A stretch of DNA of 64,000 bases from Pedobacter frigidisoli (GCF_004331675.1 NZ_SJSN01000019.1:301-64300); one strand, 5' to 3'; positions 45,629 through 56,186 are shown, numbered from the stretch's first letter. Notes: generated by a model not told the origin, from the sequence alone. Numbers and translations: made by a program.

Positions 45629-47099
45629 ATCCTATGTAAATAAGGTTAACAGTTCGAGTTTTATTAGAAATAGCTTATGGGGTCTTGTGGCTACTTTCTT
45701 TCAAACGGTTTTTCTCAGTCTTTTCTTCATCATTCTTTCTAGAAATTACAACATAGTCGATTTTGCAAATTTTTTAGTTTCCAATACCATTTACCAACTG
45801 TTGGTAGGCATATCATCAATGGGCCTTGGGCATTGGTTTATTCGGGAATATGAGCACACGGAGAAGGGTCGATCGGAGTTGATCTACAGGTTTCTAAAAA
45901 TCCAGATTATTATGGGTGTGGTTTTCTATATCGCAAACATTTTTTTCGCCTACCTACTTTACAGTGAGGATCAGATTCGATTGCTGGCCATTATATTGGG
46001 TACGAATATTATATTCGATAACATTATTTATGCTATCAAACACTTAAATATTGCGCAGTTCGAGCAAAAGAAATCTGCCTTAATTATGGCTTTGGATGGT
46101 TTTTTAAGACTATTAATCGCAGGGTTATTATACCTTTCCCCATTTTCGCTCATTGTAGTGTCGCTGCTTTTAGTTGCCGTTAGGTTAGTTACGGTAAATA
46201 TTTTCATCACCATGGGTTCTAGCGGGTCGGTAAACCTGATGAAACTTTTGCGATTTAAAATCACTTGGGATGACCTTAATAAGAATGTATTTCAGAATTG
46301 GAAGTTTATACTAATTGTAGGCTCCTCCATTCTTTTTTGGCGAAGTGCTACGCTGATCATCTCCAAAACATTATCGCCAGCCGATATTGCAAACTATGAG
46401 GTTTGCTATAAGATATTTTCCATTTTTACCATGGTGGTGGTGGTGGCATCAACTACGGTGTATCCAAAATTTGTTCAGTTTTTCGTTAAGAAAGACATGA
46501 AAAAGATCAGAAAGTTCTATAAGCTTACTTTTTTGGTTTATACCGTTTTTGGTGCGGTATCTTATGCCATTGTTCAATCGTATGCAAGTGAGATCATCTT
46601 TATCATATTCGGAAATAAATTTCAATTTGCAGCCGACTGTCTTAAGGAAATGTACCTCACCTTATTAATTTTCCCAACCATTCTTTTACAGGCCAATTTA
46701 ATTGTGGCCATGAAAATGGAAAAGGTAGATATGTACCTTAACTTTCTGGCGCTAATCATTAATTTGTTGGGCTGTATGATCGGCCTTTACTTCTATAAAT
46801 CGTTATCTGTAATCAATTACTCTATATTTGGATCGTTTTTGATCTTCCACATCTCTCAGAGTTACATGCTGGTTAGGTTGAAGGTTAGTACCGTTTTGAG
46901 TACCTTAAGTTTTTATTTATTGATAGGATTGCTCGTATTTGGTTACCACTATGGGCTTAGCAAATTTAACCCTACTGCAGTATTTATCTTGTTTTTAGCG
47001 TTAAGCATGCCACCATTAATACTCACGCTCTTAAAGGATATTAAAAGTTACGGCTTAAACAAGGAAGAGGAGTTTCCTGCTGGCGTTGGGCTAGAGTAA
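45618..47099 (+). CDS. Wzx-like polysaccharide flippase, copy 2
   Basis: A 493-residue protein with about 12-14 hydrophobic segments of the MOP/PST superfamily. Early segments ILSRNYNIVDFANFLVSNTIYQLL and GLGHWFIREYEH, and later ILFWRSATLIISKTLSPADIANYEVCYKIFS are flippase-like. It would translocate the lipid-linked repeat unit of locus II. The start ATG lies inside the preceding gene, pointing to coupled translation. Confidence 0.87.
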   Translation: MKFKSYVNKVNSSSFIRNSLWGLVATFFQTVFLSLFFIILSRNYNIVDFANFLVSNTIYQLLVGISSMGLGHWFIREYEHTEKGRSELIYRFLKIQIIMGVVFYIANIFFAYLLYSEDQIRLLAIILGTNIIFDNIIYAIKHLNIAQFEQKKSALIMALDGFLRLLIAGLLYLSPFSLIVVSLLLVAVRLVTVNIFITMGSSGSVNLMKLLRFKITWDDLNKNVFQNWKFILIVGSSILFWRSATLIISKTLSPADIANYEVCYKIFSIFTMVVVVASTTVYPKFVQFFVKKDMKKIRKFYKLTFLVYTVFGAVSYAIVQSYASEIIFIIFGNKFQFAADCLKEMYLTLLIFPTILLQANLIVAMKMEKVDMYLNFLALIINLLGCMIGLYFYKSLSVINYSIFGSFLIFHISQSYMLVRLKVSTVLSTLSFYLLIGLLVFGYHYGLSKFNPTAVFILFLALSMPPLILTLLKDIKSYGLNKEEEFPAGVGLE

Positions 47100-47209
47100 T
47101 AATTTACCAAGCATATTTATTTATAATATTTCGACTATTTACAAATATATATTTTAGTCGCAAACCACCTAGTTAACTGAATGATAATCTACAATATAAC
47201 AAATTAAGT

Positions 47210-47761
47210 ATGGGTTTTTTTAGATTTATCTTTCAGGATTGGAAAGCCAATAAACAGAACCTGAAAGGGAAAATATTTCTGATGTTATTTCGGATTGCAA
47301 ATTTTTTTGCACGAAACCGATCTTATTATATTCTCGGCATTCCGTATCTAATTTTTTATAAGGTTTTTATTCAATGGATATTTACCCTCGAAATTCCATG
47401 GACGGTTACTATTGGTAAAAACTTTTCGCTTTACCACGGGCAACTGGTGATTATGAATAATGATGTAGTAATCGGCGATAACTGTACCATACGGCATTGT
47501 ACCACCATTGGCGTGAAGCAAAATGCAGATGGAACAAGCGGCAGGGCTCCTATTCTGGGGAATAATGTTGATGTAGGAAGCAATGTGTGCATTATTGGGG
47601 CAATAACCATTAACGATAATGTTAAGATTGGAAGTGGTGCAGTGGTGGTTAAGGATGTAGATGAGGACTGTATCGCTGTCGGAAATCCTGCCGCGGCGAA
47701 GAAGATAAATCACAAGATGAACATGAAAGTAATGGTAGGCATGTTTAGCGTAGCCTTATAG
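47210..47761 (+). CDS. Serine-acetyltransferase-like hexapeptide acetyltransferase, copy 1
   Basis: A 183-residue CysE-like protein: N-terminal helix FIFQDWKANKQNLKGKIFLMLFRIANFFARN, then beta-helix repeats VTIGKNFSLYHGQLVIMNNDVVIGDNCTIRHCTTIGV, ending APILGNNVDVGSNVCIIG..IGSGAVVVKDV. The HCTTIG box carries the catalytic histidine. Such proteins in EPS clusters O-acetylate sugars and lack the CysE regulatory N-terminus. A paralog sharing the IFQDW opening lies at 58499-59116. Confidence 0.85.
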   Translation: MGFFRFIFQDWKANKQNLKGKIFLMLFRIANFFARNRSYYILGIPYLIFYKVFIQWIFTLEIPWTVTIGKNFSLYHGQLVIMNNDVVIGDNCTIRHCTTIGVKQNADGTSGRAPILGNNVDVGSNVCIIGAITINDNVKIGSGAVVVKDVDEDCIAVGNPAAAKKINHKMNMKVMVGMFSVAL

Positions 47762-47766
47762 GGCTA
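47751..47766 (+). promoter_or_regulatory. TAGCC-N6-GGCTATTG hairpin, copy 3
   Basis: TAGCC-TTATAG-GGCTA followed by TTG overlaps the stop codon of the acetyltransferase and lies 84 bases before the acyltransferase gene. It has the same GGGCTATT right side as the other copies. Confidence 0.4.
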
Positions 47767-47849
47767 TTGCTAAGTAGCGCTTATAATGGCATTTTAGCGT
47801 TGTCTCTTTCTCTCCAAAAGATGGAGGCCTTTTAACGCTATCATGGTTT

Positions 47850-48914
47850 ATGAACACAGCATTTAAACTCAACAATTTTGATCTATTAAGGCTTTTTGCG
47901 GCGACTGAAGTATTACTCTTGCATTCATTTCTAAGGCTAAATATCAACTTTCCTGTCTTCTTTAAGGTAATGTCTTGTTTCCCTGGGGTAAACATGTTTT
48001 TTGTAATGAGTGGGTTCTTAATTTCCGCCTCGTTAGAAAGAAATAAAAACTTACCTGAATATGCAAAGAATAGGGCAATCAGGATCTTTCCAGGGCTTTG
48101 GGTTTGTTTAATTGTTACGGTAATTGCCATTCCTATATTTTCTGATATTAGTTTTTTTAACCGGGAGTTTTTCCCTTGGTTGTTGGCGCAGTGCGTAGGC
48201 TTAATTTATACTCCAAACTTTTTAAGTGGCTTTGGCTTTGGCTCATATAACGGCAGTTTGTGGACAATTCCCCTGGAACTTCAATTTTACATTTGTTTAC
48301 CCATCATTTACTATGTTATATCCAAATTAGCCAAAAGTGAGCGCAGTAAAACCGTCCTCATTGCAGTACTTTTTTTATTCTTTTGTTTTTTATCCTATTA
48401 CATCAAGATTAATTATTCGCCCGTGGGTACAGCGGCAGAAACCACTTTGGAAAAAGTACTTCGTTATACCTTTATACCTAATATCTACCTCTTTCTTTTT
48501 GGGGTGTTATTACAACGCTTAAAAATCTATAAACTTAGCTTATTTGTTGGTAAGGGCATTGTATGGGTTGGTTTGTATTTGGTTGTATGTTATTTCTTTC
48601 CAACAGATTCTTCTGCCTACCTGTTCAAGTTTCTCCTATTAGGCCTTACAACCATATCAATGGCCTATACTTTCCCAAATCTTTCGAATAAGTTGCTAAA
48701 AGGGAACGATATTTCTTACGGCGTTTACATTTATCATGGATTGGTATTGGGCATATTTATGGAAACCAAACAGTTTAATAATCCATTTGGTGTTTTTCTA
48801 ATTCTTGTGATTAGTTACTCATTGGCAGCCGTATCGTGGAATTATATCGAAAAGCCGTTCTTAAAACGAAAGAAACAAAGCATCCACAAGTTAAGCGAGC
48901 TGGCTGCTGTGTAG
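47850..48914 (+). CDS. Acyltransferase family 3 membrane protein (OafA/YrhL-like)
   Basis: A 354-residue integral membrane protein with about ten helices. The N-terminus FDLLRLFAATEVLLLHSF contains the conserved arginine-phenylalanine-x-A pattern and catalytic-type histidine, followed by FFVMSGFLISAS and KNRAIRIFPGLWV. These are the defining motifs of Acyl_transf_3. It would carry acetyl or succinyl groups across the membrane to the polysaccharide. Length and topology are normal. Confidence 0.92.
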   Translation: MNTAFKLNNFDLLRLFAATEVLLLHSFLRLNINFPVFFKVMSCFPGVNMFFVMSGFLISASLERNKNLPEYAKNRAIRIFPGLWVCLIVTVIAIPIFSDISFFNREFFPWLLAQCVGLIYTPNFLSGFGFGSYNGSLWTIPLELQFYICLPIIYYVISKLAKSERSKTVLIAVLFLFFCFLSYYIKINYSPVGTAAETTLEKVLRYTFIPNIYLFLFGVLLQRLKIYKLSLFVGKGIVWVGLYLVVCYFFPTDSSAYLFKFLLLGLTTISMAYTFPNLSNKLLKGNDISYGVYIYHGLVLGIFMETKQFNNPFGVFLILVISYSLAAVSWNYIEKPFLKRKKQSIHKLSELAAV

Positions 48915-48966
48915 TTTAAAATATTAGTGATAGTTAATTTGATATTTAAATTTAAACCATAGGATT

Positions 48967-50031
48967 TTGAAAAAAGTAGTCATAATTGGACCCAGCATTT
49001 CAAGAACAAAAGGAGGAATGGCATCTGTACTTAAGGGATTTATGGATAGGGCGGATGATTTTCGCGGATTCGAACTTACACTTTTAACTTCTCATGTTGA
49101 GGGATCGGCAGGGGAAAAGCTTCAGTTCTTTTTTAAATGTTTAATTAAGTTAATGTTTACCAAGAGCGTTAGTTTAGTTCATGTACACACCGCCTGCGAT
49201 GCCAGCTTTTACCGAAAAGCCATATTTACCTTTGTTTGTAAGTTGAGGAAAATCCCCGTATTTATTCATATTCATGGTGCAGATTTTGATTCTTTTTACC
49301 TAAACTCTAATAAGTTTATTCAAGGCATCATTAGCAAAACCCTAAAAAGTGCTACCCGTGTTATTGTACTCTCCAAATATTGGCAAGATTTCTTCTATGA
49401 GAACATGAAGCTCGAAAATGTAGTGGTACTCTTTAATGCCGTTAATTGCGAACTTTTTAATACCTGCGTAACCGTTCCCAAAAATATTTCCAGCTTTTTG
49501 TTTTTAGGCAGGCTGGGAGAACGAAAGGGAACTTACGATTTAATCAACGCGATAGATAAACTTTCAAAGGATATAGAATGTGAAAACCTAAGCTTTGTTT
49601 TTGCTGGCGATGGTGAAATTGATAAGGTTAAGGAAATCATCTCTGATAAAAACTTGGGCAAATACATCGATGTATTGGGATGGATTGACGAAAAAATGAA
49701 GTTAGAAGCTTTATCAAAATCAGATACTGTTGTGCTGCCATCTTATAATGAGGGTTTGCCGGTTGCTTTGTTAGAAGCCATGGCGGCGGGCAAGGTAGTG
49801 CTAAGTACACCTGTTGGCGGCATTCCCGATCTTGTTTATGAGGATGTCAATGGGTTTTTGATTAAGCCTGGAGATGTTGATGCCTTGGCGAGTCGGATCA
49901 AATATATTGCACACAACCCTGATCAAATGCGGATTATTTCGGAAAAGAATATGCTGAAGATTAAGGAGAATTTTGATGCCGTTGCCATTAATGGGCAGCT
50001 TTTGGAACTGTACAATTTAGAGGCAAGGTAA
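48967..50031 (+). CDS. Family 4 glycosyltransferase
   Basis: A 354-residue GT-B enzyme starting at TTG 48967 (no ATG precedes the Rossmann strand KKVVIIGPSISRTKGGMASV). The C-terminal half shows FLFLGRLGERKGTYDLINAI and PSYNEGLPVALLEAMAAGKVVLSTPVGGIPDLV, with the E-x7-E motif. Expected to add a hexose during repeat-unit assembly of locus II. Confidence 0.9.
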   Translation: MKKVVIIGPSISRTKGGMASVLKGFMDRADDFRGFELTLLTSHVEGSAGEKLQFFFKCLIKLMFTKSVSLVHVHTACDASFYRKAIFTFVCKLRKIPVFIHIHGADFDSFYLNSNKFIQGIISKTLKSATRVIVLSKYWQDFFYENMKLENVVVLFNAVNCELFNTCVTVPKNISSFLFLGRLGERKGTYDLINAIDKLSKDIECENLSFVFAGDGEIDKVKEIISDKNLGKYIDVLGWIDEKMKLEALSKSDTVVLPSYNEGLPVALLEAMAAGKVVLSTPVGGIPDLVYEDVNGFLIKPGDVDALASRIKYIAHNPDQMRIISEKNMLKIKENFDAVAINGQLLELYNLEAR

Positions 50032-50072
50032 CAAGAAGCCCCATAAAGAATAACAAAACATAATTAACGAGT

Positions 50073-51179
50073 ATGACAATTTATTTTCTCTCCACAACCT
50101 TTTTTAGTGATGTTGATATTAATTTACTAAAGCACTTGGCCAAGGAGCACAAAATAATTTATGGAGTAATTTTCTCAAAATTAGATAGCAATTATACCAT
50201 TGAGGAACTGGAAGACCTTTGTGGAAGATACAATATCGAATTTGTACCAATAAACTTAAAATACAGGCACCGAAACCCCAGGAACCTCATTACCTTTTAT
50301 AAGGTTTTAAGATCGATAAAAAAAAGCAAGGCAGATTTACTATACACGCTAGATTTTAATGAACTGTACCTAAATACGATGATGTTCTTTTTACGCAGTG
50401 CGAAAAGCACCATTGTAGGCTTTCATGATGTAGAGAATCACAGTGGCACAAAGAATGCTTTTTTTGCAAATTTTGCGAAACACCTGCTGTTTAAGAAGTT
50501 TAGGTTTCTGCAAACTTTTTCCAATGTACAGAACAATCTGTTAAGGGATATGTATCCTAAAAAAAATATCTTCTCTATCCCAATGACGTTAAAGGATTTC
50601 GGAGAAAAACCACTCATAGAACCTACCAAACAAGTTTGTTTCTTGTTCTTTGGCAATATCTTGCCTTACAAAGGGTTAGATAACCTAATGAAATGCGTAA
50701 ACCGATTAGCAGAAAAACGTTCGAATTTTAAGCTGATCATAGCTGGAAGATCCAACGATTGGAATGAGGTTTATGAGCCCTTGATCGAACACCCAGAAGT
50801 GCTCGAAACACACATTGGTTTTATTGAGAATAAGGAGATTCCTGAATATTTTACAAGGGCAAACTATTTGGTTCTACCTTATCGGGATGTAACGCAAAGC
50901 GGCCCGATGTCTATTGCGTACCATTATAATGTGCCCATAATCGCAACAGATTTGGAGGGTTTTAGAGAGTTTATTGCAGAAGACGTTTCTGGATATTTAT
51001 TTGATGGCTCGGATGTAAATGGGCTTTACGCCGTATTGGAAAATGCCATTATGCGAAGCGATGAAGAATATTCAGCCTTAAAAGACAGGTTAGCCAGCTT
51101 TGTGGCAACCGAATTTTCTAGTGAAAGTGTAGTAGAAAAGTATAACCGAATGTTTGATTTTGTTAAGGAACATGCTTAA
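50073..51179 (+). CDS. GT-B glycosyltransferase (family 4-like)
   Basis: A 368-residue protein. The N-terminal half is divergent (IYFLSTTFFSDVDINLLKHLAKEHK). The C-terminal half has VCFLFFGNILPYKGLDNLMKCV and NYLVLPYRDVTQSGPMSIAYHYNVPIIATDLEGF, with a serine-glycine-proline in place of the usual glycine-rich E-x7-E start. It resembles GT4 enzymes of the WbnK/AmsK-like group. Donor unknown. It precedes the GH10 gene by 16 bases in the same operon. Confidence 0.83.
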   Translation: MTIYFLSTTFFSDVDINLLKHLAKEHKIIYGVIFSKLDSNYTIEELEDLCGRYNIEFVPINLKYRHRNPRNLITFYKVLRSIKKSKADLLYTLDFNELYLNTMMFFLRSAKSTIVGFHDVENHSGTKNAFFANFAKHLLFKKFRFLQTFSNVQNNLLRDMYPKKNIFSIPMTLKDFGEKPLIEPTKQVCFLFFGNILPYKGLDNLMKCVNRLAEKRSNFKLIIAGRSNDWNEVYEPLIEHPEVLETHIGFIENKEIPEYFTRANYLVLPYRDVTQSGPMSIAYHYNVPIIATDLEGFREFIAEDVSGYLFDGSDVNGLYAVLENAIMRSDEEYSALKDRLASFVATEFSSESVVEKYNRMFDFVKEHA

Positions 51180-51195
51180 ATAAAACACCAGCAAG

Positions 51196-52263
51196 ATGAA
51201 ATTTTATTCATTATCCATAGTTTTTGTTCTCTTTGTATTTTTGGCTTGTACAAAAGGAATCTCCGATGGGGAAGTTGCAACGACTACTGCTGATAGCTCT
51301 TTGAAACAACTTCCTTTCCCATTTGGTGCAGCAATAAGCGCAGAATTACTCCGAACTGATCCACGATATAAAGCCTTAATCATTCGTGAATTTAAAAGTA
51401 TATCTACCGAAAACGCAATGAAGTTTGGGATCATCCATCCATTGGAAAATACGTATAATTGGACAGATGGAGATGAAATTGTAGCCTTTGCGCAAGCCAA
51501 TTGCATTCGTGTACATGGCCATACCTTAAACTGGTACCAGGATGCACCAGACTGGCTTAAAAATTTCGACGGGGATAAGAATGCTTGGGAAAATCTTTTG
51601 AAAACACATATCCAAACCATTGTCAAGCATTATAAGGGTAAGGTAACTTCTTGGGATGTTGTGAATGAGGCTTTTGAGGATGATGGTCGTTATAGAAATT
51701 CGATATGGGTACAAAAACTTGGTACAGACTATATTGCAAGGGCTTTCCAGTATGCACACGAGGCAGATCCTGTTGCCTTATTGTTTTACAATGATTATGG
51801 GCAGGAATACGGATATGAGTACAAAGGCTTGAAAAGAAATGCAATATTGGCGTTGGTGAACGAACTCAAATCTAGAGGTGTACCCATTAATGGCATTGGT
51901 TTACAAATGCATACCAAATATACCCAATCTGATTTCGATATTTCCCTAGCCATTTCTACGGCTGCAGAAACCGGACTAAAAGTTCACATTTCTGAACTTG
52001 ATGTAGCGCTTAACCCTAATTTTGATGCTACGCTTACTTTTTCACCTAGTTTGGATGAGATGCAAGCCTCTAAATACAAGGCCATTGTTAAACTTTATAA
52101 TGCAATTCCAAAGGCACAACAGTTTGGTATCACCACTTGGAATGTAACCGATAAAGACAGTTGGGTTCCCGTATTTTTTAAAAGGCCCGATTGGCCATTG
52201 CCCTTTAATGCCGATTACCACCGCAAGGCTGCTTACCGTGGCATTTTTGATGGATTAAAATAA
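51196..52263 (+). CDS. GH10 endo-beta-1,4-xylanase-like lipoprotein
   Basis: A 355-residue exported lipoprotein (signal ending VFLAC, Cys18) with a complete GH10 barrel. Landmarks are ENAMKFGIIHP (72-82), RVHGHTLNWYQDAPDWL (105-121), acid/base Glu158 in WDVVNEAF, YNDYGQE, and nucleophile Glu267 in HISELDVAL, then ITTWNVTDKDSW. All catalytic residues are present. As the last gene of locus II it probably cuts the locus II polymer or a related beta-linked glycan at the cell surface, as PslG or BcsZ do in other EPS systems, rather than plant xylan. It converges on dxs with nine bases between stops. Confidence 0.92.
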   Translation: MKFYSLSIVFVLFVFLACTKGISDGEVATTTADSSLKQLPFPFGAAISAELLRTDPRYKALIIREFKSISTENAMKFGIIHPLENTYNWTDGDEIVAFAQANCIRVHGHTLNWYQDAPDWLKNFDGDKNAWENLLKTHIQTIVKHYKGKVTSWDVVNEAFEDDGRYRNSIWVQKLGTDYIARAFQYAHEADPVALLFYNDYGQEYGYEYKGLKRNAILALVNELKSRGVPINGIGLQMHTKYTQSDFDISLAISTAAETGLKVHISELDVALNPNFDATLTFSPSLDEMQASKYKAIVKLYNAIPKAQQFGITTWNVTDKDSWVPVFFKRPDWPLPFNADYHRKAAYRGIFDGLK

Positions 52264-52272
52264 ATATAAATC

Positions 52273-54201
52273 TTAGCCAACCATTGTGTTGGTTACCCGC
52301 TTAACCGCTACCTTTCTTACCGCCTCAATAATCGATTGTTTATCATAACCACATTCAGCCCAAAGTTCTGCCTGTTCGCCATGCTCAATAAATTGATCGG
52401 GAATACCTAAGCGAATTACATTAGCCGTATAACCATGATCTGCCATAAACTCTAATATTGCAGAACCTACTCCACCTTGCAGCGATCCATCCTCAACAGT
52501 TAGGATATATTTATACTTGGAGAAAACCTCATGTAGTAATTCTTCATCTAGGGGCTTAACAAAACGAAGATCATAATGTGCAGGGTAAATGCCTTCGCTA
52601 TTCAATTCTGAACGGGATTCAACAGCAAAGTTGCCTACATGGCCAATCGTTAGAATGGCTACATCCTCTCCATCGCAAATTTTTCGGCCCTTGCCAATCT
52701 CTAAAGCCTTAAAAGGTCTTTTCCAATCGGCCATTACACCGTTGCCACGAGGATAGCGAATCACGAAAGGCCCTATGTTTTCCTGCTGGGCGGTAAACAT
52801 CAGGTTACGCAATTCTTCCTCATTCATTGGTGAAGAGATCACCAGATTCGGAATACAGCGCATGTACGCAATATCGTAGGCACCATGATGGGTTGCACCA
52901 TCAGCACCTGCTAAACCAGCCCGATCTAAACAAAAAACAACATTTAACTTTTGAATGGCCACATCGTGGATAACCTGATCGTAAGCCCTTTGCATAAAGC
53001 TAGAATAAATGTTGCAGAAAGGTACCAATCCTTGAGTAGCCAAACCAGCCGAAAATGTTACGGCATGTTGTTCAGCAATACCCACATCTAAAGCACGTGT
53101 TGGCATAGCTTTCATCATGATGTTTAAGGATGACCCTGAAGGCATTGCAGGAGTTATGCCCACAATTTTATCATTTGCCTCAGCCAATTCGACCATGGTA
53201 TGCCCGAAAACATCTTGGTATTTTGGTGGCTGCGGTTTATCGGGAATACTTTTTTTAATTTCTCCAGTAATCTTATCAAAAAGACCAGGCGCATGCCACT
53301 TGGTTTGATCTTTTTCTGCCAATGCAAAACCCTTACCTTTTACCGTAATGCAATGCAATAGTTTAGGGCCTGGAATGGCCGATAAATCTTTTATGGTTTG
53401 TGCTAAACGTTTAACATCATGGCCATCAACCGGACCGAAATACCTAAAGTTTAATGCCTCGAATAGGTTACTTTGTTTAAGGAGTGTCCCCTTTATGCTT
53501 TTCTCAATCTTCTTAACATATTTATGCGCATTTGGGCCTAATTTAGAAAGGCTAGCCAATACACTGGAAATATCATCACGAAAACGGTTGTACGATTTTG
53601 AAATGGTAATGCTGGTTAAATACTCTTTTAATGCACCAACATTTGGGTCGATAGACATACAATTATCGTTCAGTATTACGAGAACATTACTGTTTTCAAT
53701 GCCTGCATGGTTTAAGCCCTCAAAGGCTAGTCCGGCTGTCATTGCACCATCGCCAATTACCGCCACATGTTGCCTATTTACCTCGCCTTTTAGTTGAGAG
53801 GCTACAGCCATACCCAATGCAGCAGAAATAGAGGTAGAGGAGTGGCCTACGCCAAAGGTATCATACTCGCTTTCTGTAATTTTTGGAAAGCCACTAATTC
53901 CCTTATAAACGCGGTTGGTGTGAAACAATTCCCTACGTCCGGTTAAGATCTTATGTCCGTAGGCTTGATGACCAACATCCCACACTAATTTATCATAAGG
54001 GGTATTTAATGCATAATGTAAGGCAACAGTTAGCTCTACAACGCCCAAGCTTGCGCCGAAGTGGCCGCCATTTACGCTCACTACATCAATTATGTATTGA
54101 CGTAACTCTTTGCTTATTTGCTCTAAATCATCTTCGTTATATTGCTTTAAATCAGCAGGATAGTTGATGTTAGATAATAGGGGGCCAGCTTTAACTTGCA
54201 T
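52273..54201 (-). CDS. dxs: 1-deoxy-D-xylulose-5-phosphate synthase
   Basis: A 642-residue ThDP enzyme that condenses pyruvate and glyceraldehyde-3-phosphate in the non-mevalonate isoprenoid pathway, the source of undecaprenyl phosphate. It has [19 protein letters not shown], the ThDP motif [27 protein letters not shown], transketolase-like [15 protein letters not shown] with the catalytic Glu, and [18 protein letters not shown]. Length is normal. It is a housekeeping gene embedded between EPS genes on the opposite strand. Confidence 0.97.
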   Translation of the reverse strand: MQVKAGPLLSNINYPADLKQYNEDDLEQISKELRQYIIDVVSVNGGHFGASLGVVELTVALHYALNTPYDKLVWDVGHQAYGHKILTGRRELFHTNRVYKGISGFPKITESEYDTFGVGHSSTSISAALGMAVASQLKGEVNRQHVAVIGDGAMTAGLAFEGLNHAGIENSNVLVILNDNCMSIDPNVGALKEYLTSITISKSYNRFRDDISSVLASLSKLGPNAHKYVKKIEKSIKGTLLKQSNLFEALNFRYFGPVDGHDVKRLAQTIKDLSAIPGPKLLHCITVKGKGFALAEKDQTKWHAPGLFDKITGEIKKSIPDKPQPPKYQDVFGHTMVELAEANDKIVGITPAMPSGSSLNIMMKAMPTRALDVGIAEQHAVTFSAGLATQGLVPFCNIYSSFMQRAYDQVIHDVAIQKLNVVFCLDRAGLAGADGATHHGAYDIAYMRCIPNLVISSPMNEEELRNLMFTAQQENIGPFVIRYPRGNGVMADWKRPFKALEIGKGRKICDGEDVAILTIGHVGNFAVESRSELNSEGIYPAHYDLRFVKPLDEELLHEVFSKYKYILTVEDGSLQGGVGSAILEFMADHGYTANVIRLGIPDQFIEHGEQAELWAECGYDKQSIIEAVRKVAVKRVTNTMVG

Positions 54202-54380
54202 TAATTAATTGAGTAAAAAACAAGATACAAAGTAAGGTATTTTTGTTTTAAAAGCGAAGAGAATAACAGCATCATTATAAAAATATTACTTTTCGCATTA
54301 TTCGTGAAAGGCAGGTTAAAAATTTAATGCTGAATAGGATGGTAAAGCGACCTGATTCTTAATCAAAGTTTGTGAATTCG

Positions 54381-55187
54381 TTAACTCATGCGAACCATAA
54401 GGTTTACCTTTAAGGGAATTTTGATGTTTACCAATGTGCCCTTATAACTCTCAATAATTAATGTTCCTTTCAGGCGATCTGTACGTTGCCTTATATTATG
54501 TAGACCTTTTCCCAACCCCTCGCTTTTATCCGGATCGAAGCCAATGCCGTCATCCTTGATACTGATTAAAAGATTGTCGTTATCAATATCAATGGTTAAT
54601 TTAACCTTTGTTGCGGCTGCATGCTTGAGTATATTGTGTGCTATTTCCTTAACCAGTAGGTAACATTCCTTACGGCTTTGACTGTTGATTACGTAATTGG
54701 GAATTAATTCAGGCAGTTCGGAACTAAAGGAGATTGTAGTAAGCTCAAAAAGTTTTCTAATTTGCCCTTCAATGTAATATAAAAGGTCCTCAAGCTCATC
54801 GCTCTGCGCATTTGTGCTCCAAATAATTTCGTTTATCTTTTCTGAGACCTCATTTACCATGCCCCTTATTTTTTGCATTTCCTCAACATCTGGTCTGGTT
54901 CTGCTTGCAAGCTCGGTGTACAACTTTAATGCCGTAAGCCCTGAGCCAATCTCATCATGAATCTCGCCGCTGATACGTTCTCTTTCGCTTTTGATAAACT
55001 CGTTCTGAAAATTTAATTTGTCTTTATAAGTGGAAAGATTTTTTTTGTTAATGTAAAGGATGGCCCCAAAACTGATTGCAACAATGGCACAAACCGCTAC
55101 ATTTATGGCCCCTAAGTTCGAAAAAAAGTTAATATGCCCAGCTTCGGAAAACACTAAGTGGAATATGGTTAAACACAGTTTGTTCAT
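54381..55187 (-). CDS. Sensor histidine kinase, NarL/DesK type, copy 2
   Basis: A 268-residue kinase from the ATG at 55185-55187. One membrane helix lies near residues 27-46, HisKA_3 has His77 (RISGEIHDEIGSGLTALKLY), and the HATPase domain has LVKEIAHNILKHAAA, IKDDGIGFDP and GKGLHNIRQRTD. It is collinear with the kinase at 37630-38424 and likewise divergent from a NarL-type regulator gene. It also lacks a sizeable external sensor domain. Confidence 0.93.
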   Translation of the reverse strand: MNKLCLTIFHLVFSEAGHINFFSNLGAINVAVCAIVAISFGAILYINKKNLSTYKDKLNFQNEFIKSERERISGEIHDEIGSGLTALKLYTELASRTRPDVEEMQKIRGMVNEVSEKINEIIWSTNAQSDELEDLLYYIEGQIRKLFELTTISFSSELPELIPNYVINSQSRKECYLLVKEIAHNILKHAAATKVKLTIDIDNDNLLISIKDDGIGFDPDKSEGLGKGLHNIRQRTDRLKGTLIIESYKGTLVNIKIPLKVNLMVRMS

Positions 55188-55532
55188 CAAAAAACTTAAA
55201 TTTTGTAAAATTAATACTACATTATTTATCCTTTTTTGTTTTTTCTTGTAGATTTTTATGATTAAATTCTTGTCGGCATTTAGCGATTAAAATCTTACAA
55301 TATCATAGGACAAGGGTAAAACTACATATTATTTTCTTTATATCTAGATTTGTAGCGTCCCAGTGGTTTACTAGTATATAGTCTCTATCTTTATGTTATT
55401 TGTGCAATGGCCAAAATTTTGGGTATTATGGTATATCCTAATGCTCCATCGATTTTGTCTTATCGCCTTGTTCTCAATAACTGATTTAGAGACGTACTAA
55501 TATTTTCTATCACGTCACTAAAAAAAGATTAA
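55188..55532. promoter_or_regulatory. Divergent regulatory region of kinase/regulator pair 2
   Basis: 345 AT-rich bases between divergent kinase and regulator genes. Only near-matches to the -7 element are visible (TATCTTTA around 55387). No obvious dyad or sequence shared with the corresponding region of pair 1 was found by eye. Confidence 0.35.
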
Positions 55533-56186
55533 ATGATTTCAATTTCAATCGTTGAGGACCACGAGCAGTACCGACACAATTTAGTTAAAGCTATTGAGCA
55601 AAATAAATCCTTTGTAATTAAAGGGGTATATTCTTCTGCAGAAGATGCCATGAAAAAGTTGGCAATAGATTCTCCAGATATCGCCATTGTAGACATTAAA
55701 CTTAAAAGCAAATCGGGTATCGATTTAATTTTAGAAACTAAGGACGGCCTAAAAAACACGCAGTTTTTAATGTGTACGGGATTTCAAGACGACGAAAAAA
55801 TATTTAGCGCACTTAAGGCCGGTGCATCCGGTTATATTATAAAGGGATCTTCTACTACCGAAATTCACGATGCCCTTTTGGAACTTCATGATGGTGGCTC
55901 ACCAATGAGCCCGTTTATAGCCCGAAAAGTGATAAGTCATTTACATAAAAGTAAGCAAGAGCCAAAGGCTGATGTGCTTGGTCTTAGTAAAAGAGAAATT
56001 GATGTTCTAATACTTTTAAGTAAGGGACTGCAGTATAAAGAGATATCAGAAAAGCTATTTATTAGCGCTAATACGGTTAAAAACCATTGCAAGAATATCT
56101 ACAAGAGGCTTCATGTACAAAATAAGGTAGAAGCATTGAATAAATTTAAGTTTTTCAACTATCAATCGCCAACTTACGTGAGTTAA
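55533..56186 (+). CDS. NarL-family response regulator, copy 2
   Basis: A 217-residue regulator with phospho-acceptor Asp54 (DIAIVDIKL), the conserved lysine in GYIIKGSS, and a LuxR-type DNA-binding domain LSKREIDVLILLSKG..YKEISEKLFISANTVKNHCKNIYKRL. It is highly similar to the regulator at 38795-39442, including HVQNKVEALNKF after the recognition helix, so both may bind closely related sites. It sits upstream of the locus III genes. Confidence 0.94.
   Translation: MISISIVEDHEQYRHNLVKAIEQNKSFVIKGVYSSAEDAMKKLAIDSPDIAIVDIKLKSKSGIDLILETKDGLKNTQFLMCTGFQDDEKIFSALKAGASGYIIKGSSTTEIHDALLELHDGGSPMSPFIARKVISHLHKSKQEPKADVLGLSKREIDVLILLSKGLQYKEISEKLFISANTVKNHCKNIYKRLHVQNKVEALNKFKFFNYQSPTYVS

Noticed and set aside
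53348-53797. 149-codon plus-strand frame inside dxs
   Set aside because: It lies antisense to conserved dxs motifs and its composition reflects the opposite strand.
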